A stretch of 64,000 nucleotides of DNA from Rhodospirillales bacterium (GTDB taxonomy: Bacteria; Pseudomonadota; Alphaproteobacteria; Reyranellales; Reyranellaceae), in contig JACPOB010000107.1 of the NCBI GenBank assembly GCA_016185145.1, positions 1 to 64,000 on the forward strand, given 5' to 3'. The position numbers were made by a program, and so were the translations under genes. A model generated the notes under the pieces. That model searched no databases, was not told the DNA's origin, and saw only the letters and a program-made list of their open reading frames with translations. Below, one piece after another: positions 7,917-16,771 of the stretch (the stretch's first letter is position 1; each line of letters begins with the position of its first letter).

Positions 7917-8210
7917 ATGCGTTTCGTCACCTGCGTTTTCGGCTTGGCCCTGGTCCCGGCGCTCGCAACCGGCGCCCAGGCGCAGGATGCGTTCCTGCAG
8001 GCCTGCATGAAGACCACGCCGCAGCAGATGTGCGAGTGCATTTCCTCCAAGCTCCCGGCCGACAAGCGCCAGGCCGCCATCGAAGGCCTGCAGAAGTCCA
8101 ACGCCGCCGTGGCGCCCGGCGGCAACCTGCTCGATCCCTCCAATCTCACCCAGGAGCAGATGCAGGGCCTGGATGCCGTGGTCATCGCCCAGGCCAACTG
8201 CAACCCCTGA
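7917..8210 (+). CDS. Small exported protein with two to four cysteines, unknown function
   Basis: This 97-residue protein has a clear signal peptide: MRFVTCVFGLALVPALATGAQAQ with probable cleavage at AQA-Q near residue 22. The mature part holds ACMKTTPQQMCECISSKLP, which could form a disulfide or bind metal, and ends QANCNP. A strong ribosome site, GGAGGAGG, lies 7 bases before the ATG. It follows the TSUP permease by 32 bp and is probably in the same transcript. I do not recognise the family. Confidence 0.75.
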   Translation: MRFVTCVFGLALVPALATGAQAQDAFLQACMKTTPQQMCECISSKLPADKRQAAIEGLQKSNAAVAPGGNLLDPSNLTQEQMQGLDAVVIAQANCNP

Positions 8211-8226
8211 CCATCCGCCTCTTGTT

Positions 8227-8262
8227 CCTCTCCCCCGCTAGGGGGGAGGCTAGGAGAGGGGG
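8227..8262. repeat. Partial family C hairpin element
   Basis: One arm of a family C element: CCTCTCCCCCGC/GGGGGGAGG pairs around TA, followed by CTAGGAGAGGGGG. The second inverted arm present in the copies at 52084-52219 and 63823-63962 is absent here. It lies 17 bp beyond the stop of the small exported protein and could act as its terminator. Confidence 0.6.
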
Positions 8263-8572
8263 CTTCGACAGCTCGTGCAACTCCCTCGCCTTTTCCGGGT
8301 CCTCTACGGTGCGAAAAAACTCAGTGCAAATTGTCCGACTGCACCGCAGTTGTTGACAAGAAGAAGCACCTCAGTTATGTTGGGTTTTGCCGCCGCCCCC
8401 AGCGCGTCGTCCGTTCTATGCATCGTTCATCCGACACCTTGGTGCGCGCCCGGCCGGCGACGCGGTCCTGCCGCGCGCCACATCGTCCTCCCCGTCGGCG
8501 GGCATCCCGAGGCAAAACCGCCGGCGAAAGGGGAGAGGCGCGTGAACGATATGCCCGCACCCGAGCTGACGA
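8263..8572. other. 310-bp gene-free stretch with a near-consensus promoter
   Basis: No protein gene is convincing here. A plus-strand sigma70-type promoter is clear at 8353-8381, followed by a block at 8412-8434 that matches 2671-2693. Downstream is GGCGAAAGGGGAGAGGCGCGTGAACGATATG (8520-8552, interrupted here only by this description), which looks like a ribosome site and start of a gene remnant, but the frame after it soon becomes the shadow of the ABC ATPase gene on the other strand. It may be a small RNA or the 5' end of a lost gene. Confidence 0.5.
8353..8381 (+). promoter_or_regulatory. Sigma70-like promoter
   Basis: TTGACA at 8353-8358 and TATGTT at 8376-8381 are separated by exactly 17 bases. 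No plus-strand gene follows within 500 bases, so the transcript would be a leader or small RNA, or antisense to the end of the ATPase gene at 8573. Confidence 0.55.
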
Positions 8573-9555
<983 letters not shown>

Positions 9556-9559
<4 letters not shown>

Positions 9560-10536
9560 GCCATTCCCCGATCATGCAGATGGCAGGCCGCGAGATGGCC
9601 CGGCGCGATCTCCTTGAGCCGCGGGATCTCGCGGCGGCAGACGTCCATGGCGTGGGCGCAGCGCGGATGGAACTTACAGCCCGACGGCGGCTCCATCATG
9701 TTGCACACCGAGCCGGCGATCGGCGTCAGGTACCTGGCCTGGCCGTCGAGCCGCGGGATCGAATTCAGCAAGCCCACGGTGTAGGGATGCTGCGGGCGCG
9801 CGAAGATCTCGCGCTTGTCGCCGAGCTCGACGATGTGGGAGGCGTACATCACGCCGACGCGGTCGCAGGCATGGGCGACGACGCCGAGATTGTGGGTGAT
9901 GAACAGCAGCGACATGCCCAGGCGCTCGATCATGCCGGTGATCAGCTCGAGGATGGTGGCCTGGATGGTGACGTCGAGCGCCGTCGTCGGCTCGTCGGCG
10001 ATCAGGAAGGATGGACTGCAGCTCAGCGCCATCGCCAGCATGACGCGCTGGCGCATGCCGCCGGAGAATTCGTGGACGTAGGAGTCGAGCCGCTTCTGCG
10101 GCGAGGGGATGCCGACCAGTGACAGCAGCTCGACGACCCGCTCGCGCGCCTCGGCCCTGGAGAGGCCGAGGTTGGTGCGTAGCGCATCGGAGATCTGGTC
10201 GCACACGGTGAACACCGGGTTCAGCGCGCTCATCGGTTCCTGGAAGACCATGGCGATGCGCCGGCCGCGCAGCGCGCGCATCTCGGCGTCGGTCTTGTCC
10301 AGGATGTCGGCGCCCTCGAACAGGATGCGGCCGCGCGGGATCTCGCCCGGCGGGTCGGGGATCAGACGCATGATCGCCTTGGCGGTCACCGACTTGCCCG
10401 ATCCCGATTCGCCCACCAGGCCGAAGGTCTGGCCGCGCTCGATCGCGAAGGATACGCCGTCGACCGCGGTGAGATCGCCGCGCCTCAAGTGGAAGCGCAC
10501 CGTGAGATCGTCGAGCTGGAGGACGGTCTCGGCCAT
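9556..10536 (-). CDS. Peptide ABC transporter ATP-binding protein, DppD/OppD type
   Basis: The 326-residue ATPase begins MAETVLQLDDLTVRFHLRRGDL. It has Walker A GESGSGKSV, QEPMSALNPVFT, signature FSGGMRQRVMLAMAL, Walker B LIADEP and ITHNLGV, and the C-terminal EPPSGCKFHPRCAHAMDVCR extension. The SGGMRQR form marks the D-type subunit of the D/F pair. The ATG at 10536 is chosen over one 29 codons upstream, which would run into the permease gene. The stop of the dppC gene is 1 base away, so the genes are translationally coupled. Confidence 0.94.
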
Positions 10537-10537
10537 C

Positions 10538-11482
10538 TCAACGCTCCGCCAGTCGTGGATCGAGGATGTCGCGCAGCCCGTCGCCGAACAGGTTGAAGGC
10601 GAGCACCGTGTAGCAGATGGCAAGGCCCGGGAAGGCGGCGATCAGGGGCGCCGTCTCCATGTAGTCGCGGGCGGCGGCGAGGTCGGAACCCCAGTCGGGG
10701 GTCGGCGGCGGCGTGCCCAGCCCCAGGAACGACAGCGCCGCCACGATCAGGATGACGTAGCCCAGCCTCACCGTCGCGTTGACGATCAGCGGCGAGACGA
10801 TGTTGGGCAGGATCTGGCGCAGCGCGATGGCAAGGCTGCCGTCGCCCACGGCGCGCGACGCTTCGACGTATTCCTTCTGCTTCTCGACCAGCACCGAGCT
10901 GCGCGACAGGCGCGCCACCTCCGGCATGAAGGCAAAGCCCAGGGCGAAGATCAGCACCATGTCGTTGTAGATGCCCTCCATCTTCCATTCCCGGGCGAGG
11001 GTGACGATCAGCAGGTAGAGGAGGAGGCCGGGAAAGGCTAAAAGCCCGTCGACGAAGCGCATGGCCACGGTGTCGACCTTGCCGCCGAAATAACCTGACA
11101 GCACGCCATAGGGGATGCCGAGGCAGAGGCCGAAGGTGACCGCGAGGATGGCGATGGTCACCAGCCGCCGGCCGCCCCACAGCAGGCGCGAGTAGATGTC
11201 GCGGCCCATGCGGTCGGTGCCCAGCAGGTGCTTCTCGGAGGGCGGCTGCAGGCGCTCGCGGTAGTTCTGCTTGATCGGGTCGTAGGTGGTGATCCAGGGC
11301 GTGGCGATGCAGGCGCCGAACAGCAGCACCAGCATGACCGCGCCGATCGAGGCGGTGCGGCTCTTGCGCAGCTCGTGCCAGGCATTGCCCAGCGCCGCGC
11401 GCCAGCGCGCGAGGCGGCCGCCGAAGGTCGGTGCGCGGATCGCCTCGAGGTCGGCGAACTTGCGGGCTTCGAGCTCGGTCAT
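10538..11482 (-). CDS. Peptide ABC transporter permease, DppC type
   Basis: The 314-residue membrane protein has the DppC layout: a hydrophilic N-terminus, one membrane segment (ASIGAVMLVLLFGACIATPW), the OppC N-terminal domain ending HLLGTDRMGRDIYSRLLWGGR, then five more segments. The coupling loop EYVEASRAVGDGSLAIALRQILPN is the EAA motif that contacts the ATPases. The C-terminus LFGDGLRDILDPR is typical. It sits between dppB (10 bp) and dppD (1 bp). Confidence 0.94.
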   Translation of the reverse strand: MTELEARKFADLEAIRAPTFGGRLARWRAALGNAWHELRKSRTASIGAVMLVLLFGACIATPWITTYDPIKQNYRERLQPPSEKHLLGTDRMGRDIYSRLLWGGRRLVTIAILAVTFGLCLGIPYGVLSGYFGGKVDTVAMRFVDGLLAFPGLLLYLLIVTLAREWKMEGIYNDMVLIFALGFAFMPEVARLSRSSVLVEKQKEYVEASRAVGDGSLAIALRQILPNIVSPLIVNATVRLGYVILIVAALSFLGLGTPPPTPDWGSDLAAARDYMETAPLIAAFPGLAICYTVLAFNLFGDGLRDILDPRLAER

Positions 11483-11492
11483 GATACGCCCC

Positions 11493-12443
11493 CTAGCCCA
11501 GCTTCACGCGCGGATTGAGCAGCCGGTAGGTGAGGTCGACCAGCAGGTTCATGACGACGACGATGCAGCCCAGCACCAGCACGCCCGCCTGGACCAGCGG
11601 ATAGTCGCGCTGCAGGATGGCCTCGAAGATCGCCCGCCCGATGCCGGGCCAGGCGAAGATCGATTCCAGCACCACCGTGCCACCCAGGAGGTTGGTGAGC
11701 TGCAGGCCGCTGATGGTGATGGTCGGGATCATGGCGTTGCGCAGCGTGTACTTGAAGATGACCTTGCGTTCGCTCAGGCCGACCGAGCGCGCGGTGTCGA
11801 CGTACTCCTTGTTCATCTCGTCGAGCATGGAGGAGCGCGTGAGCCGGGTGGTGTAGGCGGCCTGGCGGAAGCCGACCGCGGCCGCCGGCAGGATCAGGAA
11901 CTTCAGGCTGGCCCACGGATCCTCGAACGGATTGGCGAAGCCGGAGGAGGGCAGCCAGCCGAGATAGAGCGAGAAGAACAGCACGCAGAGGATCGCGAAC
12001 CAGAACTCGGGGATCGAGATGCCGATCAGCGAGGTGACCTGCGCGGTGTAGTCGATCGGCGTGTTGCGCTTGACGGCGGCGATCGTGCCGAGCGGCACGG
12101 CGATCAGCATCGACAGCGATATGCCGACGACCGCGAGATAGACGGTGGCCGGTATGCCCGTCATCAGCTCGACCGCGACGGGCCGGCGCGTCACCAGCGA
12201 AATGCCGAAATCGCCCTGGACGGCGCGGAACAGCCACTTGGCGTAGCGGATGTAGACCGGCTGATCGAGCCCGTACTCCCTCTCGAGGATCTTGCGTACC
12301 GCGGGGTCGTTGACGCCTTCGTTGCCGACCAGCGTGTCGATGATGTTGCCGGGCAGCATTTCGACGAAGGTGAAGACGACGAGCGTCAGTACGAACAGCA
12401 CGGGCACGAGGTAGGCGACGCGACGGATGATGTAGGCGAGCAT
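11493..12443 (-). CDS. Peptide ABC transporter permease, DppB type
   Basis: This 316-residue permease opens with MLAYIIRRVAYLVPVLFVLTLVVFTFVEMLPGN, the first helix of DppB/OppB proteins. The EAA coupling loop is EYVDTARSVGLSERKVIFKYTLRNAMIPTIT, and the end DLTYRLLNPRVKLG is standard. It pairs with the DppC-type permease 10 bp downstream to form the membrane channel. It is separated from the binding-protein gene by 90 bp that contain a family A palindrome. Confidence 0.94.
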   Translation of the reverse strand: MLAYIIRRVAYLVPVLFVLTLVVFTFVEMLPGNIIDTLVGNEGVNDPAVRKILEREYGLDQPVYIRYAKWLFRAVQGDFGISLVTRRPVAVELMTGIPATVYLAVVGISLSMLIAVPLGTIAAVKRNTPIDYTAQVTSLIGISIPEFWFAILCVLFFSLYLGWLPSSGFANPFEDPWASLKFLILPAAAVGFRQAAYTTRLTRSSMLDEMNKEYVDTARSVGLSERKVIFKYTLRNAMIPTITISGLQLTNLLGGTVVLESIFAWPGIGRAIFEAILQRDYPLVQAGVLVLGCIVVVMNLLVDLTYRLLNPRVKLG

Positions 12444-12467
12444 CGGAGGGACCTTTCATGGTCTCCC

Positions 12468-12523
12468 GGACCGCGAGCCTCCGGCCCGCTCATGAGCAAG
12501 AGCGAGCCGGAGGCTCGCGGTCC
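12468..12523. repeat. Family A palindromic element, copy 2 (between SBP and dppB)
   Basis: Perfect 18-bp arms at 12468-12485 (GGACCGCGAGCCTCCGGC) and 12506-12523 flank a 20-base centre containing CTCATGAG. It lies in the 90-bp gap between the binding-protein stop and the DppB start, so the transcript would fold into a strong hairpin just after the binding-protein reading frame. Confidence 0.9.
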
Positions 12524-12533
12524 AGAAGAACGC

Positions 12534-14162
12534 CTAGCTTTCCATCCATGCCGTCCGCATGCCGCCGCCGGCATACTGGAACGGTCCCGTGAAGGCGGGC
12601 TTGTAGCCCTTCAGCTTCTTCGTGCCGGCCTGCATCAGCGAGACGAAGTGCGTGTAGACCAGTGGCAGGTCCTGGTTCACGATCGAATCGACGTCGGCAT
12701 ACATCTGCCGGCGCTTGTCCTTGTCGCGCTCCCGCGCGGCAGCAATGATCAGCTGGTCGACCTTCTCGTTGACGTAGCCGATGCGCCGCTTGGTCTCCGG
12801 CGCCGTCGACAGGATGTTGCGCGAGTACCAGCCGTCCGGGTCTATGCGGTAGCTGTTGGCCGTCGAGTCGATGTCGAAGGCCGCCTTGTTGTACTTGTCC
12901 TGCACCACGGGCGTCGGGTGGATCTCGAAGGTCACGTTGAAGCCCGCGTCTTTCAGCATGGCGTGCACCAGCTCGCCCGACTGCTGCATGTAGGGGAAGG
13001 AATCGTTGGCGATGATCAGGAGCTTGGCGTCGCCGTCCTTGGCCTTCTTGCGCAGCGCCTTGGCCTTGTCGGGGTCGTAGGCCGGCCACGGCTTGATGTC
13101 CTTGCCGTACCACGGGCTCGACTTGCTGTAGAAGCCCTTGGCGACCTCGCCCTGCTTGTTGAACACCGCCTCGTGGATGCCCTCATGATCGATGGCATGC
13201 GCCGCCGCCGTGCGCAGCAGGTGCGCGTCGGGATTGTCCTTGGCCGAGAACGGCCCGCTCCTGAGGTTGAAGGTGACCATGGCCGTGCCGACCTGGGGCA
13301 CCGGATAGGTGTCGTAGGTCCTGCCGTAGTCCTTGATGAAGGAGGGCGCATCGGCGTAGGCGACGTTGTCGATCAGGTCGAGCTCGCCGGCGCGCAGCGC
13401 CGTCAGGCGCACGCGGTCCTCCTTCTTGGGCCGGCCGATCAGCCCGTCGAGATAAGGCAAGGTGTTGCCTTCGGCATCGGTCTCCCAGAAGTTCTCGAAG
13501 CGCACCAGCTCGCAGATGTCGAAGCGCTTCCATGATTTGAACTTGAACGGCCCGCAGCCCGCCGGCGCGGTGTCGGCCTTGTCGACGGCGCCGGGCGCGA
13601 TCAGGTTCACCGGGTAGTAGACGAGGTTGGAATCGAAGGCGGCACTCGGCTCCTTCAGGTGGACCTGGACGATCCACTTGTCGTCCACCGTGACGCGCTC
13701 GACGTCGATCAGGGCCGAGCGGTTGAAGGAATGGCCGATCTTGGGGTCGAGGATGCGCTCGAGGTTCCACTTCACGGCGTTGGCGTCGATCGTCTCGCCG
13801 TTGTGGAACTCCGCGCCGCGGCGGAGCTTGAAGGTCCAGGTCCTGAGGTCCTGCGAGGGCTCCCATTCGGTGGCGATGGCGGGAACGATGTTCATGCCCG
13901 CATCGAAGTCGAGCAGTCCGCCGGTCGTGCCGGCGAGCGGCTGGGAGACGAAATAGATGAAGTTGCGATGGGTATCGAGACCGACCGAGTCGTCTCTGGT
14001 GCCGAAACGCACCGTGCCGCCGCGCTTTGGACTGCGCTTGCGTTCGGCCCGGGCATGGCCGGGCAGACCACCCGCGAGTGCGGCACCTGCCAGCGCCGTC
14101 GTCGCGGTAAGGAACTCACGCCTTGTACTTTCGGGACCCTTCTTGTTCGCTTCGTCGCTCAT
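12534..14162 (-). CDS. Peptide ABC transporter substrate-binding protein (SBP family 5), Tat-exported
   Basis: The 542-residue protein is a DppA/OppA-type binding protein. The N-terminus ESTRREFLTATTALAGAALAGGLPGHARA is a twin-arginine signal (RREFL), so export of the folded protein is likely. WEPSQDLRTWTFKLRRGAEFHNGETIDANAVKWNLERILDP is the classical family 5 block. It heads the operon SBP-dppB-dppC-dppD-dppF. The ligand is unknown, as nothing around it indicates a substrate. Upstream lies a 278-bp gap shared with the divergent lipoprotein gene. Confidence 0.93.
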   Translation of the reverse strand: MSDEANKKGPESTRREFLTATTALAGAALAGGLPGHARAERKRSPKRGGTVRFGTRDDSVGLDTHRNFIYFVSQPLAGTTGGLLDFDAGMNIVPAIATEWEPSQDLRTWTFKLRRGAEFHNGETIDANAVKWNLERILDPKIGHSFNRSALIDVERVTVDDKWIVQVHLKEPSAAFDSNLVYYPVNLIAPGAVDKADTAPAGCGPFKFKSWKRFDICELVRFENFWETDAEGNTLPYLDGLIGRPKKEDRVRLTALRAGELDLIDNVAYADAPSFIKDYGRTYDTYPVPQVGTAMVTFNLRSGPFSAKDNPDAHLLRTAAAHAIDHEGIHEAVFNKQGEVAKGFYSKSSPWYGKDIKPWPAYDPDKAKALRKKAKDGDAKLLIIANDSFPYMQQSGELVHAMLKDAGFNVTFEIHPTPVVQDKYNKAAFDIDSTANSYRIDPDGWYSRNILSTAPETKRRIGYVNEKVDQLIIAAARERDKDKRRQMYADVDSIVNQDLPLVYTHFVSLMQAGTKKLKGYKPAFTGPFQYAGGGMRTAWMES

Positions 14163-14440
14163 GACGCCGCCTCCCAGATCGGTTTGTTTGGGCCGAAGTT
14201 GGCTATATGTGGATGAAACGCTTACTCGATCGGCAGACTCCTCAACGGTTCACGCGTAGGACTTCGGTCGCCAACGGGACAAACCTACTGGTACGCGGTG
14301 CAAAACAGCGTGCCGTCATTCCTGGTGAAGGTCAACGCGTCGCCGAACGACGGGGAGGGAAAGGTCCGACGATTTTGCAGTTTCCGGCCGGCTCTAGTAT
14401 CCTACGAGGCACGCCTCACTCGAACGCCGGGGAGACAGAT

Positions 14441-14752
14441 GTGACACGCACTTGGTTCAGCGTTATCGCCATCGGCGCCCTGGCTGCGGCCTGCGCAGAG
14501 CCCAATCCACCGCCGCCCGCTCCGCCGGCAACGGCTCCGGCAGCGGCTGCTCCGGCAGCGACCGGCGTGCAGCCCGCCGATGCCGCCACTTCACTGCAGG
14601 ACCCGCCAGGGCTTCCGCCGGGCCCGATCGTGGGCGCCATGCCGCCGTCGACGATGAATGCGAATCCGTCGGGTACGCCGGCGTACGTCATCCACCCGGG
14701 CGATCCGGCTGGTCGGCAGCTTCCCCGTCCGGGCGGCGCCCCGGCGTTCTAG
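14441..14752 (+). CDS. Small Pro/Ala-rich lipoprotein
   Basis: A GTG start at 14441 preceded by GGGGAGA gives 103 residues. The N-terminus MTRTWFSVIAIGALAAACAEPN is a lipoprotein-type signal with Cys18 as the likely lipidated residue. The rest is a low-complexity stretch rich in Pro and Ala, then PPGPIVGAMPPSTMNANPSG and a short tail. The family is not recognised. It is followed by a strong hairpin and then the convergent tRNA-Pro gene. Confidence 0.65.
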   Translation: MTRTWFSVIAIGALAAACAEPNPPPPAPPATAPAAAAPAATGVQPADAATSLQDPPGLPPGPIVGAMPPSTMNANPSGTPAYVIHPGDPAGRQLPRPGGAPAF

Positions 14753-14768
14753 CCTGCACTGCAAAGCA

Positions 14769-14796
14769 AAACGGCGCGCATCGCTGCGCGCCGTTT
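14769..14796. terminator. Bidirectional hairpin terminator
   Basis: A perfect 12-bp stem (AAACGGCGCGCA / TGCGCGCCGTTT) with a TCGC loop, flanked by A-rich sequence on the left and TTT on the right. It sits between the lipoprotein stop at 14752 and the 3' end of the convergent tRNA at 14805, so it probably serves both. Confidence 0.75.
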
Positions 14797-14804
14797 GTCC
14801 CGAT

Positions 14805-14881
14805 TGGTCGGAGTGAGAGGATTCGAACCTCCGGCCCCTAGCTCCCGAAGCTAGTGCTCTACCAGGCTGAGCTACACTCCG
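14805..14881 (-). tRNA. tRNA-Pro (anticodon CGG)
   Basis: Read on the minus strand, the gene starts CGGAGTG at 14881 and ends CACTCCG, followed by discriminator A and an encoded CCA (14805-14807). The 7-bp acceptor stem pairs fully. The D arm is GCTC...GAGC, the anticodon arm CTAGC-TTCGGGA-GCTAG gives anticodon CGG, and the T arm is GGAGG-TTCGAAT-CCTCT. It reads the CCG proline codon, which is common in this GC-rich genome. Confidence 0.97.
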
Positions 14882-14999
14882 TCAGAAACGGAGGCATCCC
14901 GCTCGGGAGGCGGGGTTATAACCGTGCCCCCTCATGGTCGCAAGGCCCGCGGAGCCTCGCTATAGTGCGGCGTTTTTCGGGATTTCGCGGGGGACCTGC

Positions 15000-15824
15000 A
15001 TGGCGAGGAAGAAGCGGCTCAAGATCGCCCTGATCGGCTATGGCGCCATCAGCCAGACGCTGCTCGATCTGTTCCGCGAGAAGAAGCCGCCCATCGACGT
15101 CGTCGGCGTGCTGGTCCGCCCGGGCCGCGCCAAGGAGGCGCAGAAGAAGGTCGGCCGCAAGGTCGTGGTCGTCGAGACGTTGAAGGAGCTGCTCAAGCTC
15201 AAGCCCGGCGTCGTCGTCGAGGCGGCGAGCCAGCAGGCGGTGCGCGACTGGGGCGAGGCCATCCTGAAGAAGGGGATCGACTTCATGGTGATCGCCACCG
15301 GCGCCTACGGCGATCCCAAGCTCTACAAGAAGCACATCAAGGCTGCCGAGAAGAGCGGCGCCAGGTTGCGCCTGCCGTCGGGCGCCATCGCCGGCCTCGA
15401 CGGGCTCCTGGCCATGCGGCTGGGCAAGCTCGAGCGGGTGAAGTACGTGTCGATCAAGCCGCCGCATGCCTGGAACGGCACGCCGGCCGAAACCGAGTTC
15501 GACCTGCCGTCGATCAGGGAGCCGACCGTGATCTTCCGCGGCAAGCCCGCCGACGCCGGCCGACTCTATCCCAAGAACGCCAATCTCGCGGTCACCGTGG
15601 CGCTGTGCGGCGCGGGCCTGCAGCACACCGACATCGAGCTGGTAGCCGATCCCACCTTGCCGGCCGGCACCAATGCCAGCCGCCTGGAAGTCGTGAGCGA
15701 TTCGGGCGAGCTCAAGATGGAGCGGCTGGGCCTCGCCATGCCCGACAATCCCAAGACCGGCGTGCTGACCGCGCTCACCATGGCCGACGACCTGATGAAG
15801 ATCGTCCGCGCCAGCGACTGGTGA
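15000..15824 (+). CDS. Aspartate-dehydrogenase-like NAD(P)-binding protein
   Basis: The 274-residue protein starts KRLKIALIGYGAISQTLLDLF, a Rossmann nucleotide-binding motif. It continues with VVEAASQQAVRDWG, LPSGAIAGLDGLLAMRLG and a C-terminal MPDNPKTGVLTALTMADDLMKIV, which match the L-aspartate dehydrogenase (NadX) family. That enzyme converts aspartate to iminoaspartate for NAD synthesis. In the usual family block N-x-H-x-I/L-E, this protein reads NASRLEV, so the catalytic His seems to be Ser. The activity is therefore doubtful. No nadA or nadC is nearby. Confidence 0.75.
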   Translation: MARKKRLKIALIGYGAISQTLLDLFREKKPPIDVVGVLVRPGRAKEAQKKVGRKVVVVETLKELLKLKPGVVVEAASQQAVRDWGEAILKKGIDFMVIATGAYGDPKLYKKHIKAAEKSGARLRLPSGAIAGLDGLLAMRLGKLERVKYVSIKPPHAWNGTPAETEFDLPSIREPTVIFRGKPADAGRLYPKNANLAVTVALCGAGLQHTDIELVADPTLPAGTNASRLEVVSDSGELKMERLGLAMPDNPKTGVLTALTMADDLMKIVRASDW

Positions 15825-15827
15825 TCG

Positions 15828-16208
15828 TCAGCGGTAGCTGATGATCTCGTATTCGATGCCGTCGGGATCCAGGAAGTAGAAGCGGCGGCCCGGGTCATAG
15901 CTGCCGTGGTTGAACGGCTTCAGGCCGGCGGCGACGACGCGGGCTTCGGTGGCGGCGAGATCGTCGACCTCGATGCCGATATGGTTGAGGGGCCGGCCCT
16001 TGGCGAAGTCCTCGGCGGTGTACGCAACATCGTGGCCGGTATAGAGCGCGATGTAGTGCTCCTGCGATCCGATATGGATTGTGCGGCCGCCGTCGCGCGC
16101 CGGGCCCTGCCAGCGGACCTGCCAGTCGAACAGCTCCTCCATCAGCCGGGCGGCGCGTTCGGGGTTCGAGACGGTGACGTTCACATGCTCGATGCGGGGT
16201 GTGGACAT
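15828..16208 (-). CDS. VOC-family (glyoxalase/dioxygenase superfamily) protein, SoxR target
   Basis: The 126-residue protein opens RIEHVNVTVSNPERAARLMEELFDW and ends NHGSYDPGRRFYFLDPDGIEYEIISY. These are the two beta-alpha-beta-beta-beta units of the vicinal-oxygen-chelate fold, with metal-ligand candidates His8, His (in LNHIGIEV) and Glu near the C-terminus. Relatives are glyoxalases, fosfomycin-type resistance proteins or dioxygenases. It is preceded by a strong AAAGGAGG site and a promoter with a SoxR box in its 19-bp spacer, so it is very likely induced by redox-cycling compounds through the divergent soxR gene. Confidence 0.88.
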   Translation of the reverse strand: MSTPRIEHVNVTVSNPERAARLMEELFDWQVRWQGPARDGGRTIHIGSQEHYIALYTGHDVAYTAEDFAKGRPLNHIGIEVDDLAATEARVVAAGLKPFNHGSYDPGRRFYFLDPDGIEYEIISYR

Positions 16209-16233
16209 GTCGGCAACCTCCTTTAGCTTGCCA

Positions 16234-16264
16234 AGGCTACGACCTAAAGTTAACTTTAGGTCAA
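16234..16264 (-). promoter_or_regulatory. SoxR box within a 19-bp-spaced promoter
   Basis: A perfect 22-bp palindrome spans 16241-16262; its 18-bp core at 16243-16260 is CCTAAAGTTAACTTTAGG, matching the known SoxR box CCTCAAGTTAACTTGAGG at 16 of 18 positions. On the minus strand a TTGACC -35 (16259-16264) and TAGCCT -10 (16234-16239) are spaced by 19 bases, the over-long spacing typical of MerR-type activated promoters. It drives the VOC gene. Confidence 0.9.
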
Positions 16265-16283
16265 GAATTGGACGGAGATTTTC

Positions 16284-16748
16284 CTGCCCCAATCCGCGCA
16301 TCTGACCATCGGCGAGCTGGCCCGGCGCACCGGCATGTCGGTGTCGGCGATCCGCTTCTATGAAGCGCGCGGCCTGGTGCGGGCGGTGCGCACGGCAGGC
16401 AATCAGCGCCGGTTCATGCGCTCGGACATCCGGCGCCTGTCATTCGCCCTGATCGCCCAGCAGCTCGGCCTGACCCTGGCGGAGATCGAAGCCGAGCTGT
16501 CGCTGCTGCCGCAGGGGCGTGCGCCCAACCGCCAGGACTGGCTGGCGATCAGCGAGCGCATCCGCGGCGCCCTGCAGGCGCGGATCGCCATGCTGGAAAA
16601 GACGCGCGACCTGCTCGACGGCTGCATCGGCTGCGGCTGCCTCTCGCTCGACAAGTGCCGCCTCTACAACCCGAACGACCGCGCGGCCCGAGCCGGAGCC
16701 GGACCGCGTTTCCTGCTGGGCGATCGGGCCCAGGATTTCGAGGATTAG
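16284..16748 (+). CDS. soxR: Redox-sensitive transcriptional activator SoxR, probable CTG start
   Basis: The protein is a MerR-family regulator with helix-turn-helix LTIGELARRTGMSVSAIRFYEARGLV, AGNQRRF, a dimerisation helix and the [2Fe-2S] motif CIGCGCLSLDKC, whose cysteines are residues 114, 117, 119 and 125. The first ATG (16335) would delete the first half of the DNA-binding domain. The frame is open back to a TAG ending at 16260, with no ATG, GTG or TTG in between. CTG at 16284, six bases after GGAG (16274-16277), restores a normal 154-residue SoxR. ATT at 16278 is the alternative. It is divergent from its target gene. Confidence 0.9.
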   Translation: MPQSAHLTIGELARRTGMSVSAIRFYEARGLVRAVRTAGNQRRFMRSDIRRLSFALIAQQLGLTLAEIEAELSLLPQGRAPNRQDWLAISERIRGALQARIAMLEKTRDLLDGCIGCGCLSLDKCRLYNPNDRAARAGAGPRFLLGDRAQDFED

Positions 16749-16771
16749 TCCCTCAAGGGACCGCGGGCACG

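Noticed and set aside
11286-13535. A 749-codon plus-strand open frame across the first ABC operon
   Set aside because: It crosses the stops and starts of dppC, dppB and the SBP gene in antisense and is low-complexity.
16335-16748. soxR starting at ATG 16335
   Set aside because: This would remove the first helix and part of the recognition region of the MerR domain, which is clearly encoded just upstream in the same frame.
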